Shown here: positions 21,817-31,670 of the stretch, piece by piece
Layout: every line of letters begins with the position of its first letter
How positions within the stretch are numbered: position 1 is the stretch's first letter
NCBI GenBank assembly: GCA_020746835.1
Contig: JAGPNK010000008.1
Location: 1,984,001 to 2,048,000, forward strand
Source: Stachybotrys elegans
Lineage: Eukaryota; Ascomycota; Sordariomycetes; Hypocreales; Stachybotryaceae
Length of the DNA stretch: 64,000 nt
Direction: 5' to 3'
Made by a program: the position numbers and the translations under genes
The notes under the pieces: generated by a model
Seen by the model: the letters and a program-made list of their open reading frames with translations, nothing else
Told to the model about the DNA's origin: nothing
Database searches by the model: none

Positions 21817-22654
21817 GCGTAGGGCTGCGTGGATCTTCTATGGACGTTTCATTCAAGACACCGGAATATCTTTACCTTTATGTAGACTAGAACCATTTGG
21901 TATTTTGCTATATTTGCCTCCAGCTGTAGAGTACTTCGTTTTAGTAAACTGCTGTCTGGTTCCATAACTTAGTCTCATCACAGCTAGGTTGGCGTTGAAG
22001 CCAGGAAAGTCTCCTGGCGTTCCATCCAGGTGACTACACTTGAGCATGTCACGACGATCATTGGCAAGTGCCCACCGCACTTGGGATAGCCGAAGGCCCT
22101 GAAAATACCGGGACTGAGTATGTCCAGATATACCCCCCACGCGATACCCTCTGTTCGACGTTGTCTCTACCCAGCTCTGGCCATGCCTTCAGAGGTTTCG
22201 TCATACTTTTTGATCTCGATGTTGGTCCCATACTCGACAAAGGTGTTTCCTGGATGAACAAATTTTCCAGGCTTGAACAACTCCCGATGTTCAACTCCCC
22301 GGCGGCAATATCCTCTTCATGAGCCTTGAAGGCACACGCTGGTGACGCACCAGGTCTGTGGACAATCCCAGAGACTTCCCATTGCAACACAAACTGTTGG
22401 CGACGCATAGCCTGTCATGGCGATGAAGGTGACTCAGCCTATCAGCCATCATTGCAGAACACGAGAAGATGAGGTCATGACTTTTATGTGTCATTTTAGT
22501 GATTTTCCATTTAGTCCAGTCGGAATTTAATTTATTATCTGTGTTCTATCTGTCTATGGGTAGCCCTCATCTAACAGCCAAAGGGGACTGCAACTAAAAA
22601 GGACTGCTACAAGCAAAAGAAAAGCCCCTCAGGCATTGGAAATAATAAAAAATA
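21817..22654. other. Intergenic, nothing recognised before the tRNA
   Basis: No protein-like frame. The only element seen is the T-rich stretch next to the tRNA 3' end, read on the minus strand. Confidence 0.5.
22642..22654 (-). terminator. RNA polymerase III terminator of tRNA-Leu
   Basis: Directly downstream of the tRNA on the minus strand is an oligo-T stretch (TTTTT), the usual Pol III stop signal. Confidence 0.7.
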
Positions 22655-22734
22655 TGACAAGGATGGGATTCGAACCCATGCTCTTTCGAACTGCGACCTG
22701 AACACAGCGCCTTAGACCGCTCGGCCACCTTGCC
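22655..22734 (-). tRNA. tRNA-Leu (anticodon CAG)
   Basis: The minus strand folds as a type II tRNA. The acceptor stem GGCAAGG pairs with CCTTGTC, and the D-stem is GCC/GGC. The anticodon stem CTGTG/CGCAG encloses loop TTCAGGT (anticodon CAG). A long variable region follows, then T-arm ATGGG/CCCAT with loop TTCGAAT. No intron is present. The discriminator is A. A run of five T residues follows within about 12 nt, as expected for RNA polymerase III termination. Confidence 0.95.
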
Positions 22735-23398
22735 TTGTTCAAGCGGAAGAAAAAGTTGCTTTTGACTGGAGGGTGGTTCAGCCAGGAAATCTGTGCGAGG
22801 GAAGCAAGACGCCGTTGTAGGCGAATAAATAGATGGAGGTGTTGCTTTGGTTGGGAACCGCAGCTGCTGGCAGCCCTTGATCTTTTGACCTAAGATCTGG
22901 TCGATATGTCTCGAGAGGCAGCTACCTGGCAGACTTGAAGCACGACTTGGATAGCTTACAGAGCTCACGGCACGGACGGCAATGAGAACTCGGAAGACAT
23001 ACCACTCGCCCAAATAGTGGCGGTTTCACCGTAGTTGTTTCCGCTTGCGCACCATTTGCTTGCCTAAGTGGTGCTCTATAACCTCGATTCTCTCGCGTAC
23101 GGGTGGGAAGTCCGGGAGCAGCTTACCCCCACATTGTTCAAACACAAACGACTGCTTCCCTATGGCGGCGGAGGTATTTCTTGGATGTCACGGATGAAAT
23201 GGAGGGCTTAAAATGGGGCGTTATATATCTAGGGTTACGGATCGCGAGTGGTGATGGCGAGTGAGAGCAGTCATGTTTAGCAATGCACGATGGGACCAAG
23301 GAAAGCCTTCTTTGTAACAAGATGTTATATAACTAGGACGAGTACGTGTTGAGGTCTCGGAGAATGGTAAAGGGCGGGCCAATGGCAGGTAGGTCAGG
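22735..23398. other. Intergenic, tRNA upstream flank
   Basis: No coding signature. Internal A and B boxes of the tRNA suffice for its expression, so no upstream element is required. Confidence 0.5.
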
Positions 23399-24116
23399 TC
23401 AGATGGGGCAATCTGGAGTCGGCTGGATAGGATACTTCCACAGCTCACTGTTCGCAATCTGCAAGAGGGTCGTCGCATACGTGTAGTTGTTGGTGTACTT
23501 GGCCTGGCAGCGCTTTTTGATATCGGCGCGGCGCTGGCCGTCAGGTCGGAAAAGCGGCGCAACAATGCTCTGGATCTCGCTCAGGATGGGAGCATAGTCC
23601 CACGCGGCATACTTGGGGTATTCGGGCACAGTCTTGGTCTTCCAGGCCTGGTAGATCTCATCGGCGGATGTTCGAACCGCGTTCCAGGCCTCGTTCTTGT
23701 TGGAGATGTCGTCCTTGTCGAGCAGGCGCTTGTCTCCATAGGTGTGCCAGGCACGGTTCATAGGGCTCCTGACCGAGACCGAGAGCATTGTCCTCGTCAT
23801 GCATGGCCTATCTCGTGTTAGCGACTGAGAACCTTGGCCAAATGTACCTGAACAGGGGTACCTTTGCACAGAGATCGGCTAGTCCAGTGATATTGTGCAG
23901 CTTGCGTCTCGGGGTCCGCATGTGACCAGCAGCGAATGAATCCTGGAGGAAATGGTCGCCAAAGGCATTCATGGCGTAGGCAAGCTCCAAGTTTCCTCCA
24001 GCAGCAACCTGCAGGGCGACCGAGTGACAAGCATTGTAAGCCGTGCGGGCTTCTTCACCAAAGTGATCCCAGTTGCTCTGATCATGGCGTACGGAGTCAA
24101 TCCTCCCGACATTCAA
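23399..24116 (-). pseudogene. Phospholipase C-like gene, frame-broken and with no recognisable 5' end
   Basis: The frame from 24116 down to about 23860 encodes 'WDHFGEEARTAYNACHSVAL' and 'NAFGDHFLQDSFAAGH-MRTPRR', resembling a fungal/bacterial family often named phospholipase. A GT at AAG|GTACCC and an AG at GATAG would splice to 'AMHDEDNALGL' (about 23790), the motif expected next. That frame is then lost: the following conserved piece, 'YGDKRLLDK' to the TGA at 23399, is in another frame about one base away. A different splice (donor GTACAT) keeps one open frame but replaces the MHDEDN motif. Upstream of 24116 I find no exon matching the missing N-terminal part and no signal peptide. A decayed gene is the simplest reading; an assembly indel near 23775-23785 is the alternative. 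Confidence 0.6.
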
Positions 24117-24726
24117 CCAAGCGATATTGTGAGTACGAGGGCGTTTTATGCATTGAGGGGGGATGACCAGGGGAATCCGCCGATGGTGGGTGGTTTGACC
24201 CGAGTGGAGGATTATTCTCCTATGTGAGGCGATGAGAGGGGAAGCGTAGCGGTGTTTGGCTCATCTTGATGACATCCTGACCTGAGGGCTTGCATTAGAT
24301 AGCTTGCAGTAGATATGGAATAAATGGAACTACCTGGGCCAAAGTTTCACAAGGGGAATGGTTCGAATATCGAGACCTGAAGGTAAAATGTGCTGACGCC
24401 GGCAGCACGGATCGAGTTGTGAATCCAGATTGATGTTGTAGATGTTGGACCACGAGTGTACAGTAACGGAAGTTGCAATAGACTTCTAAATTCGGCCTAA
24501 GCAGCAACATCCTAAATAAAGATATCATACTCAAACCCAATCTCATTGTCAGGACCAAATCGCCACACACTTACGCATTGCTTGCCCCATCTATTGACTG
24601 CGGAAATTGTTCAACTTCTCTTCAGCTTGAACTACCCATAGAAACAGAACCTGCGTATCGAACCAACTTCAAGTAAACTCAAAGATTGACTCGGGAAGTC
24701 CAGTCAGCATGCCTTCCTGCACTTAA
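24117..24726. other. Upstream of the phospholipase-like remnant; no exon recognised
   Basis: This is where the missing 5' part of the phospholipase-like gene should lie. Open frames exist on both strands, but none resembles the family or carries a signal peptide. Confidence 0.4.
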
Positions 24727-25855
24727 CTACTGTTTAACAGCTTTCCTAGCTTCAACAAGGTTCAGTACCGTGTCAACAACGCTTTCCTGGAGACGCCTAT
24801 ACTTGATTCCCAAAAGCTTCTCAGACTTGGAAGCATCGAAACTGAAGGCGTGAGGGCCAGGAACACCCTTGCCAGGCTCTCCCACGGGTATGTTGGCCTT
24901 GACCTCGGCAGGCACGCTGTCCGAGGCGTGCAGCACGTCGCAGATGAGCTGGTAGCTGAACATTTCCGAGGCGAGGAAGATGCGCTGGTTGGCGGCCGCA
25001 GGTGCCTCGAGACTGCGCACGTGGGCCGTGGCCACGTCGCGCACGTCGACAAAGGGACAGTACGGCATCGGTCCGGGCGCGACGCCGTCCGCGAGAAGCT
25101 CCCCTGTCACGAAGCGTTGAATGTCCCCCAGGCTGATGCCGAGCGACGACAGGTCGCCGAGGTCGTGAGCCGCGGGCCCGTAGATGACGGGCGGGCACAG
25201 CACCGTGATGTTGAACTTGGGCTGCCCACCCTCCCCGGAAGCGGCAGTCTTGTCGCCATCCTCGCCGTTAACAAAGGCCCACGCGGCCTTCTCTGCGAAC
25301 TTCTTGGACCCGAAGTACCCTGCCCCCGCGTCACCGTCCCGCGCCATCTCGTACGGGATGGGGTTCCAGTCCTTTTCCGAGTAGAGGTAACCCGGGTTGA
25401 GCCCTTTGCTGCCGTCGAACATGGCGGCAAACGATGACGTGATGACAACGCGCTCAACATCGTCGCCGTATGCTTGTACCGACTCAAGAATGGACTGGGT
25501 GCCGCGAATGGCTGGGATAAGAAGCTCTTTTTCGTTATTCTTGACTGCATAGCTGTAGGGGCTCGCAAGGTGCATAACCTGACAGATCGTTAGCTTCGGG
25601 TTGGCCACTTTGTCCTTGAATTCTTACCGCTTGGACTCCCTTGACGGCCGTGTCAAATGCGCCCTTGGCGGTGATGTCGGGCACAATCACTGTCGTCAAG
25701 TTGTCTTTGTGTATGGCGTGGGACTCCGTGACCTTCTTGGCCGAGCTTTGAGACCGCACAGCAACACGGACGTGGTAGCCCTGCTCGAGCAGCTGCGTGA
25801 CAACGTGAGTGCCGACATACCCAGTACCCCCGGTGACAAGGATATGCTTCGACAT
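24727..25855 (-). CDS. NAD(P)-dependent extended SDR reductase (Gre2 / dihydroflavonol-reductase-like)
   Basis: Two exons close in frame: 25855-25628 and 25578-24727 (359 aa). The first residues contain the Rossmann motif TGGTGYVG (8-15). The catalytic pair is Y164 and K168 in 'YFGSK', and the serine region 'VVITSSFAAMF' lies upstream. The length and 'VMHLASPY', 'VIYGPAAHDL' and 'FVDVRDVATAHV' motifs fit the Gre2/cinnamoyl-CoA/dihydroflavonol reductase group, which reduces aldehydes and ketones such as methylglyoxal with NADPH. The substrate cannot be deduced. The intron (25579-25627) joins A|VMHLASP. Its promoter contains a 22-bp repeat array, and a Zn2Cys6 regulator gene lies immediately upstream on the same strand. 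Confidence 0.9.
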
Positions 25856-26132
25856 GTTGTTGATGTTTTCAGTAGGTGGAATGGTAACAGTAGGAGCTAA
25901 TGTCAATTGAGTTGAGTTAATGTGCAAGATGCAGAAGAAATGATTGAATCTGAGAAGCGCCATGAAAGCCTTTATATGCTCACGGCGCCCTACATGGCAC
26001 ATAGCCGCACAATGCCGGAATATGTCCTCCGTTATCTCCGACTTCTGGGCCGTTGGCTTTGAAGCCCGTGTAGAGACGAGAATGGCCGGGTTACGGGATG
26101 GGGCCGAAAATGTGCTTCTGCTACAGCCAGAA

Positions 26133-26198
26133 CGGCCGCATGTCCGCAATTTTGCGGCCGCATGTCCGCAGTTATACGGCCGCACCCGCCACTCCTTG
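26133..26198. repeat. 22-bp tandem repeat array in the SDR promoter, possible operator
   Basis: The 16-mer CGGCCGCATGTCCGCA occurs perfectly at 26133-26148 and 26155-26170. A third, partial copy (CGGCCGCA) begins at 26177. The starts are exactly 22 bp apart, close to two helical turns, so sites face the same side. Each unit holds CGG and CCG triplets, the half-sites bound by Zn2Cys6 regulators. The array lies about 280-345 bp upstream of the SDR start codon. Confidence 0.65.
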
Positions 26199-26639
26199 AT
26201 GAGCTTGGCAGCCCCCAAAAGCGTAGGCCCGCACTGATAGTGCAGGCTATTGGTCCCTATCCCCTCAATTTCATCACTCCGCGGTAGGCAAAAAAAACCC
26301 AAGACTGTTTACCAATAACCACAACTTTGATATGATATATCACCACCATTTCTTGACAAGAATAAAAAGCAAGAGAATTACTGTATAGTTACAGCTATTT
26401 TCTAACGGTTGGTTTTTCTATTCTTTAAAGTGGTTTGATGGCTTAGAATATAGGTACCAAACCATTTGCAGTCCTGGTTTTTTTGCTCACCACTTGACTC
26501 CTTGTGGGCCAAGGCGGAGAGATGGTCATCATGATTCTAATCCCAGTTCCATTGAACCATGGCTCCATGCAGTCATATTGACGCCCGGGTGGCTCCCACT
26601 GCCTAGTCTTTTCACAAGGGCCCTGGGCCTGTCAGGCTG

Positions 26640-28485
26640 TCACCACACTCGCTCGGACACATCGAGAATCTTCATGTACTCGTCTGGGCCACGATTGTCA
26701 GCAAAGTGAAGTCGACATCTGCCTGGCGGGCTTATTCACTTACCGGCGACCCGCCACCTCTCTTTGACGCGACCTAGCGACTGCATGAAGATGTCGCGCG
26801 CATCCCTCATCTGCTCATTGCCATTCTCGTTCAGGTACCAGGCGGCAGCGTCGGCGCCCTGGTAGAAGCAATCGTTCACGAAAGGGCTGAGCAAAAGCAG
26901 CTGCGCGGTGCTGCTGCTACTGCTGCTGCTGTCGCTGTTGACCTCGCAGAGGCGCATGGCGAGCCGCGCTGCCTCGTACACCGTGTCCGGGTACGCGCGC
27001 AGCGTGATGACCTGCATCTCTGCCTCCTCGGCGCAGTTGACGCGCCCGCTGGTACACGTGCATGAGTAGATGTCTAACAGGACCATCTTGGCGCTCAGGG
27101 CCATTGCATATGCACTACCAAAGGCCGCAGAGCCCAACTGCAACTCTAGAGATGTGGGTGCCGCTGTCGCTGACGCTGCTGCCGACTCGGACTCGCCGGC
27201 CAGGACCTTGAGCAGGCTGTCCAGCGTCGCCAGCAGCTGCTTGGCGTTGGTGAAGCGGTACGAACCGTTGGCCGTGCCCTCCTCCTTTTCGTCCCGATGG
27301 CTGATGACTCTGCCTAACAAGTGGGCCACCTGACAGGTTCGCGCAAATGGGTCGGCGGCAATCTGCGAGGCTGAGGCGGCAAAGAGGGGGATGTTCGCCG
27401 ACGGCTCCCCGGCATCCCAGTCGGAGGTGTTGCAGGGGAGCATCTCGTCGTCGGCAAAGTCGCCCGACATTAACGGCCGCTGCTTTGACCCGAGATTGAT
27501 GTATCTGCCATTAGTTAGCCTTTAAAACAGAGTAGTGGTGTGCTTGTATGTCGTGGGAAGAAGATGGATATGTGCATAGAGGAACGTACCTGTCGAGGAC
27601 AACGATTGCGCACCATAATCGCGTGAGCTCCTCATTCTCGGCCCAGTAGCTCGGAAAAGTAACGACCGCCTGAGGTGCCCTCCTCCGGTCGTGGAGCCCC
27701 ATCATGTGCCCGACGCGGATGCAATGCCCTACACTCAAGTATGCAGCTGGGTATATGCCGTGGCCAAGTTCGTAGGTGGCGACAAGAACGGCCACCTGCA
27801 AGAGGCTGGCGGACATAAGGCCCTGGTTCTCAAGCAATGTGAGTTCATTTCTGACCATGTCATAAAGTCTACTCTGAGAAGGATGTCGTCCCGCGGCTGG
27901 AGCATCCGATACCAGCTTCATGCAAGCAAGCAGCAAGGCTGTGTCGTGCGGCAACTGTCCATCGTGCACATGTGCCTGCCGCTCAACCTTTCTTCTCCAG
28001 ACGATCGGAAGCCATCTGTGCACTGTTGTGAAGTAGGTGTCGATTATGTGTCGAATGTCTTCGGTCGAACCTAGCTCCAAGGAGACACGTTCCGAAACTG
28101 TAGCCGTAGGCTGTGGCAAAGAAGCCCTCAAGCGCCGAAACCGGGCGACGTCCAAGAAGAATGCCGATGGAAACGGAGCAGTCCAGCCGGATGACTGCGG
28201 TCCCTCCGCTTGGCCGTCGCCGGGTCTTGCTCTCGAGGTATCCGAGTCCTCGGGCGCAAGGCGGGGTAGCTGTGGGATGCTCGTCGCGGGCTCTTCGTGG
28301 AGCGCCCTTTCCAATTGCTGGACACGAGTCCTGAGCACATCCAGCTCATCTTGCCTGTCCAATGTGTACTCGCAGTCTCTCCGGACGCGGCGACAGGTGG
28401 TGCACCGCGGGATCAGCTTGTCGCACTTTCGCTTCTGTCGCCGGCAGAATGAACAAGCCTGCTGCGCTCGCGCCGGGGACGACAT
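26640..28485 (-). CDS. Zn2Cys6 transcription factor with fungal-specific TF domain
   Basis: Three exons close in frame: 28485-27590, 27504-26744, 26683-26640 (566 aa). The binuclear zinc cluster is at the N-terminus (C11, C14, C21, C28, C31, C38), followed by a short coiled-coil-like linker 'LDVLRTRVQQLERAL'. The middle homology region covers about 130-330: 'YFTTVHRWLPIVW', 'GHCIRVGHMMGLHD' and 'ELTRLWCAIVVLDRYINLGSKQRPLM', the last created by splicing. A Ser run encoded by an AGC-type tract occurs near residue 480. The last exon adds a short tail ending in SERVW. It is likely to regulate a nearby or secondary-metabolism gene; the SDR gene with its CGG-containing repeats is the nearest candidate target, by position only. 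Confidence 0.92.
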
Positions 28486-29376
28486 CGCCTACCTGCTCCT
28501 GCTGGTGCTGCCGATACTTCTGCAGAAAAGGTGCGCCTGGTAATCAGATGGAAGAACCAATAAGGTTGCCGCTTGCAGTGTGTGGTCCTTGAGCGGCTAT
28601 AGAGCGGCCAGCTAACGCACGAAGCTGAATAAAGTAGCACCTATTGGATTCGGCAGTAATTTGGGGGGGTTTTAATACCCCCTAGATTTGAATCACCCCC
28701 AAGTCAACGTAATCAGCAATCCTTGAATATTCTCGGTAGGTAACTGTAAGCCCTGTAAACTGGTGGGTTGTTCATGGGGTTATTCAACCCCCCAGCTTCT
28801 GCCGGGCAGAAAGGATGCAACCCCCTGCCTGCCTGGAGGGATTTTCCATTATGCATGCTATACTTTAATCCTCCTTGGGCATGCATGGCCAATGATTGAT
28901 TCCGCACGACAGCACTTTCGCCTCGTCAGAACACACAGAAGGGCTAGAGCCGACGAACGGTATGTACACACATCGAGAGGCCAGTCTGCTAACCGCAGGC
29001 CCACGGACTACATACGCTTATACGCTTGCCACCGCTGCCGTTGCCGCTGCCCCCTCGTTGTTCTCTGGCTCCGGCCAACAGGTGATGTCAGCTACAATCT
29101 AGAATGAAAAGAGCGACCAAGTGCCTCTCATATAAGACACCCGAGCAGACTTCAGCATCGTCTTACTTCTCGCGGATACAGCGGCTTATGAATCGCTCTG
29201 GGTAGCTCTTCAGAGATACGGGATCACGGACTCGTAAACTAACGAGCCTGAAATGAACAGAACAAAAAGAATGTCATTCCTCGGTAATGATAATGTACGA
29301 AAAACTCTCAGCTCCCTATCTTTGCATGCCGAGTGCCATGCTCTATGTCTACCATTCCCCATCGATCGGCCAAAAT
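28486..29376. promoter_or_regulatory. Upstream region of the Zn2Cys6 gene with clustered G/C runs
   Basis: No gene is seen in this 891-nt interval. Within 28663-28825 there are G/C runs in an otherwise AT-richer context: G7 at 28663, C5 at 28678, C5 at 28696, G4 at 28776, C6 at 28788 and C5 at 28821. Two are followed by T, giving CCCCT, the stress-response element core. They could bind C2H2 regulators. Confidence 0.35.
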
Positions 29377-31413
29377 TCATACCTTCTGAAAGCGCTGGGG
29401 ACAACATCGCTCCAGCGGCACTATGACGTGATTGTAAACAGCATCCACAAGTTGAGCGGTTCCAATCTCGTCTTCGCAACCAAAATCGTAACATATGCAC
29501 TTGCGAATTGCTTCTGTCAACGTGCCCCCTACCTCTGTGCCGTAGAAGCTCTTCATTGCATTTTCAGCTCGGCCTACCCAAAGAAATGCGCTGCAAAACA
29601 TGGTCTGCTCGTTCACCTGACCATTCTCCAACGAGTCCTCCCAGCTCGACTGTCTCTCGAGAACCTCGCCGAAGAAAAGCTCTAGAATTGTCACTCCAAG
29701 CAAGAATAGTGTAGGTCTAGCGTGCCATAATCGAGAGGTGGGCTGTTTCATATCGCGAGATGAAAAGGATATGTATGGGCCCAGGAGCGCGCCTCCCGGT
29801 TCCTGATCGCGGATAAGAAATATCTTCTCCTTTTGAAGGGTCCGTGGAACCCATTCTGAGTTGGCCAGTCCCAGTAATGAAAAGGCTAGGCGTAACCCTA
29901 GGTAGAGGCGGTTGACTCGCGATGGTGTGCTTCTCAAAATGTCGTCAATATCCTGCTTCTTGTATCCTTGAAGAGGCCCCTGGTCTGCAGGATCATGTTC
30001 GAATATGGCGTGGGCACCCTCGTTCATGGACAGAACAGGTTTCGCAGAGGCAGTGGTTCTCTTTGCTGCAACTAGGCACATATCAATTTCATTTGTGATA
30101 TTGCCAGAAATTGACGTATATTCCGAACGGGTAGCGATGGCGAACCGCACTCGAGATGGTGCTGGATTTTGATCCGTCAATGTCTCTGGACCACTGTATT
30201 CCTGCTATTAGCTGTCTTGTCAACCCCAACTCTCCTAAGCTTACCTCTGAGATCTCCCTGGCGCGGAGTCCAATGTGAATGAAATGGGCGTGCTGTTTAT
30301 GGGAACTCCAGTGCTGCTCCCTAAATTGCTTTGCACAGCAAGGCTGTACTGATCTACATTCCTGGATGCAGACCGTCGTTGCAACTTTCGCGGGGCTTGT
30401 TTCAGGATAACTTTGCCCTCAGAGCTTTCTGACGGCTTAACAAGAAACTGCGAAGAAGCTGCCACCAGGGATCCTATACTGCTGTCATATCCAAATTTCT
30501 CGACTCTCTTGTCTTGTTCTTTTAGCCGCATCTGTCTTTGCATGGTCCCTACCGCCTCAAGGTCGATTTGAGGAGAAACTTCACTTTCCTCTGAAGAACT
30601 TTTGCTCTTGATTAAAAGTCGAAATTGTTGTTTCTCTCGTCCACCTTCGAAGAGGATATTAAAGTACCCAGCTCCTGCTCGACGCGTTTTGGAGGGCGGG
30701 TTTGCCATGATCCCCATGTTATGAGCGTCCGGACAGTTACACTGCCAACAGGTTACCAAGGACTGATAAAGTTCATGTGCCTGGTCTTGCAGTTCTCGAA
30801 ATGATAACTTTGGCTTAGTGTTCTGTTGCGGAAGAGTATCGGGAGCTCTATCCAGGTACTGGTGCAGCTTATCATTGATGGCAGTAATCCGTCCGAGCAG
30901 CCGGGTTTTGTCGTTGCTAAAACTTGTCTGCAGTCTATAAATCTCGCTCTCCAAGCTAGTGGAATCAAGATGGTATATCTAGGTTCACTGCTCAGCTGAC
31001 TTCTCGTATCAGACCTTTCATGGACCAACCTTATTTAACGGCAAGAGCTTTTGTAGATCAACAATAGAATGGTAAATGTCCTTCAAATTCTCCATGAACC
31101 ATTGGTATTCTGTTCCTGGGAGTCTCTGTCGTAGACTTTGTTGAATATGCGCATCATTCCACAATGTTGAGTTGGGGTCAGAGATGAGCTTGTCATATTC
31201 AATATCGGATAACGGCAAGGGCTCGGCAAGGCGCTTGAGAACTTGGCGATAGGCTATCTCTTGCGTCGCCAGGTCAGCGATGAAGTTGGAGAAGGTTGTT
31301 TCAAATGTCCACCATGACCTGGCTTTTTCCAGTACCGACTTCGAGTCCTTGGCCACGCCGCCGAGGATTGGAAAGGCACCAAGGGCCAGGCCAGCGATCT
31401 CGAATCCTGACAT
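29377..31413 (-). CDS. DUF7580-type fungal protein (possible NLR/HET-associated)
   Basis: Three exons close in frame: 31413-31030, 30978-30245, 30193-29377 (644 aa). The N-terminus 'MSGFEIAGLALGAFPILGGV' is the hydrophobic glycine-rich start typical of fungal HeLo/DUF7580 proteins. The middle is polar and Ser/Lys-rich. The C-terminal third has kinase-like pseudodomain features ('HAIFEHDPADQGPLQGY', 'LFLLGVTILELFFGEVLE') but I see no catalytic HRD or DFG motif. Such proteins are frequent and variable in filamentous fungi; their function is not established, though the N-terminus suggests a link to incompatibility or death pathways. It is head-to-head with a C2H2 gene, 257 nt between start codons. 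Confidence 0.72.
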
Positions 31414-31670
31414 CGGAAAGTCGCCCCTTGGTCCCCTTCAAGGAGCAGTTTCATGACAATCTGCCATGTAGTGAGGCATTTCACGGTTGTATTCAGCCCA
31501 GATGATGCGGGGAATTGTAAGAGGCGGCAAACCAATCATTGGCTGAATTGATCTGTGACGTAAGACGACATGTTCGGATGCGGGGGAGGAATAAGAAATC
31601 AGGTTGCGCTTTATTGCTCATAGGATCCGAGAGAAGAAAATTTGACCTTGTATGCAGCCCACAGACAGCT

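Noticed and set aside
23952..24227. Plus-strand frame with protein-like text near 24100-24220
   Set aside because: It overlaps the antisense of a recognised phospholipase-like exon and has no start context or family match.
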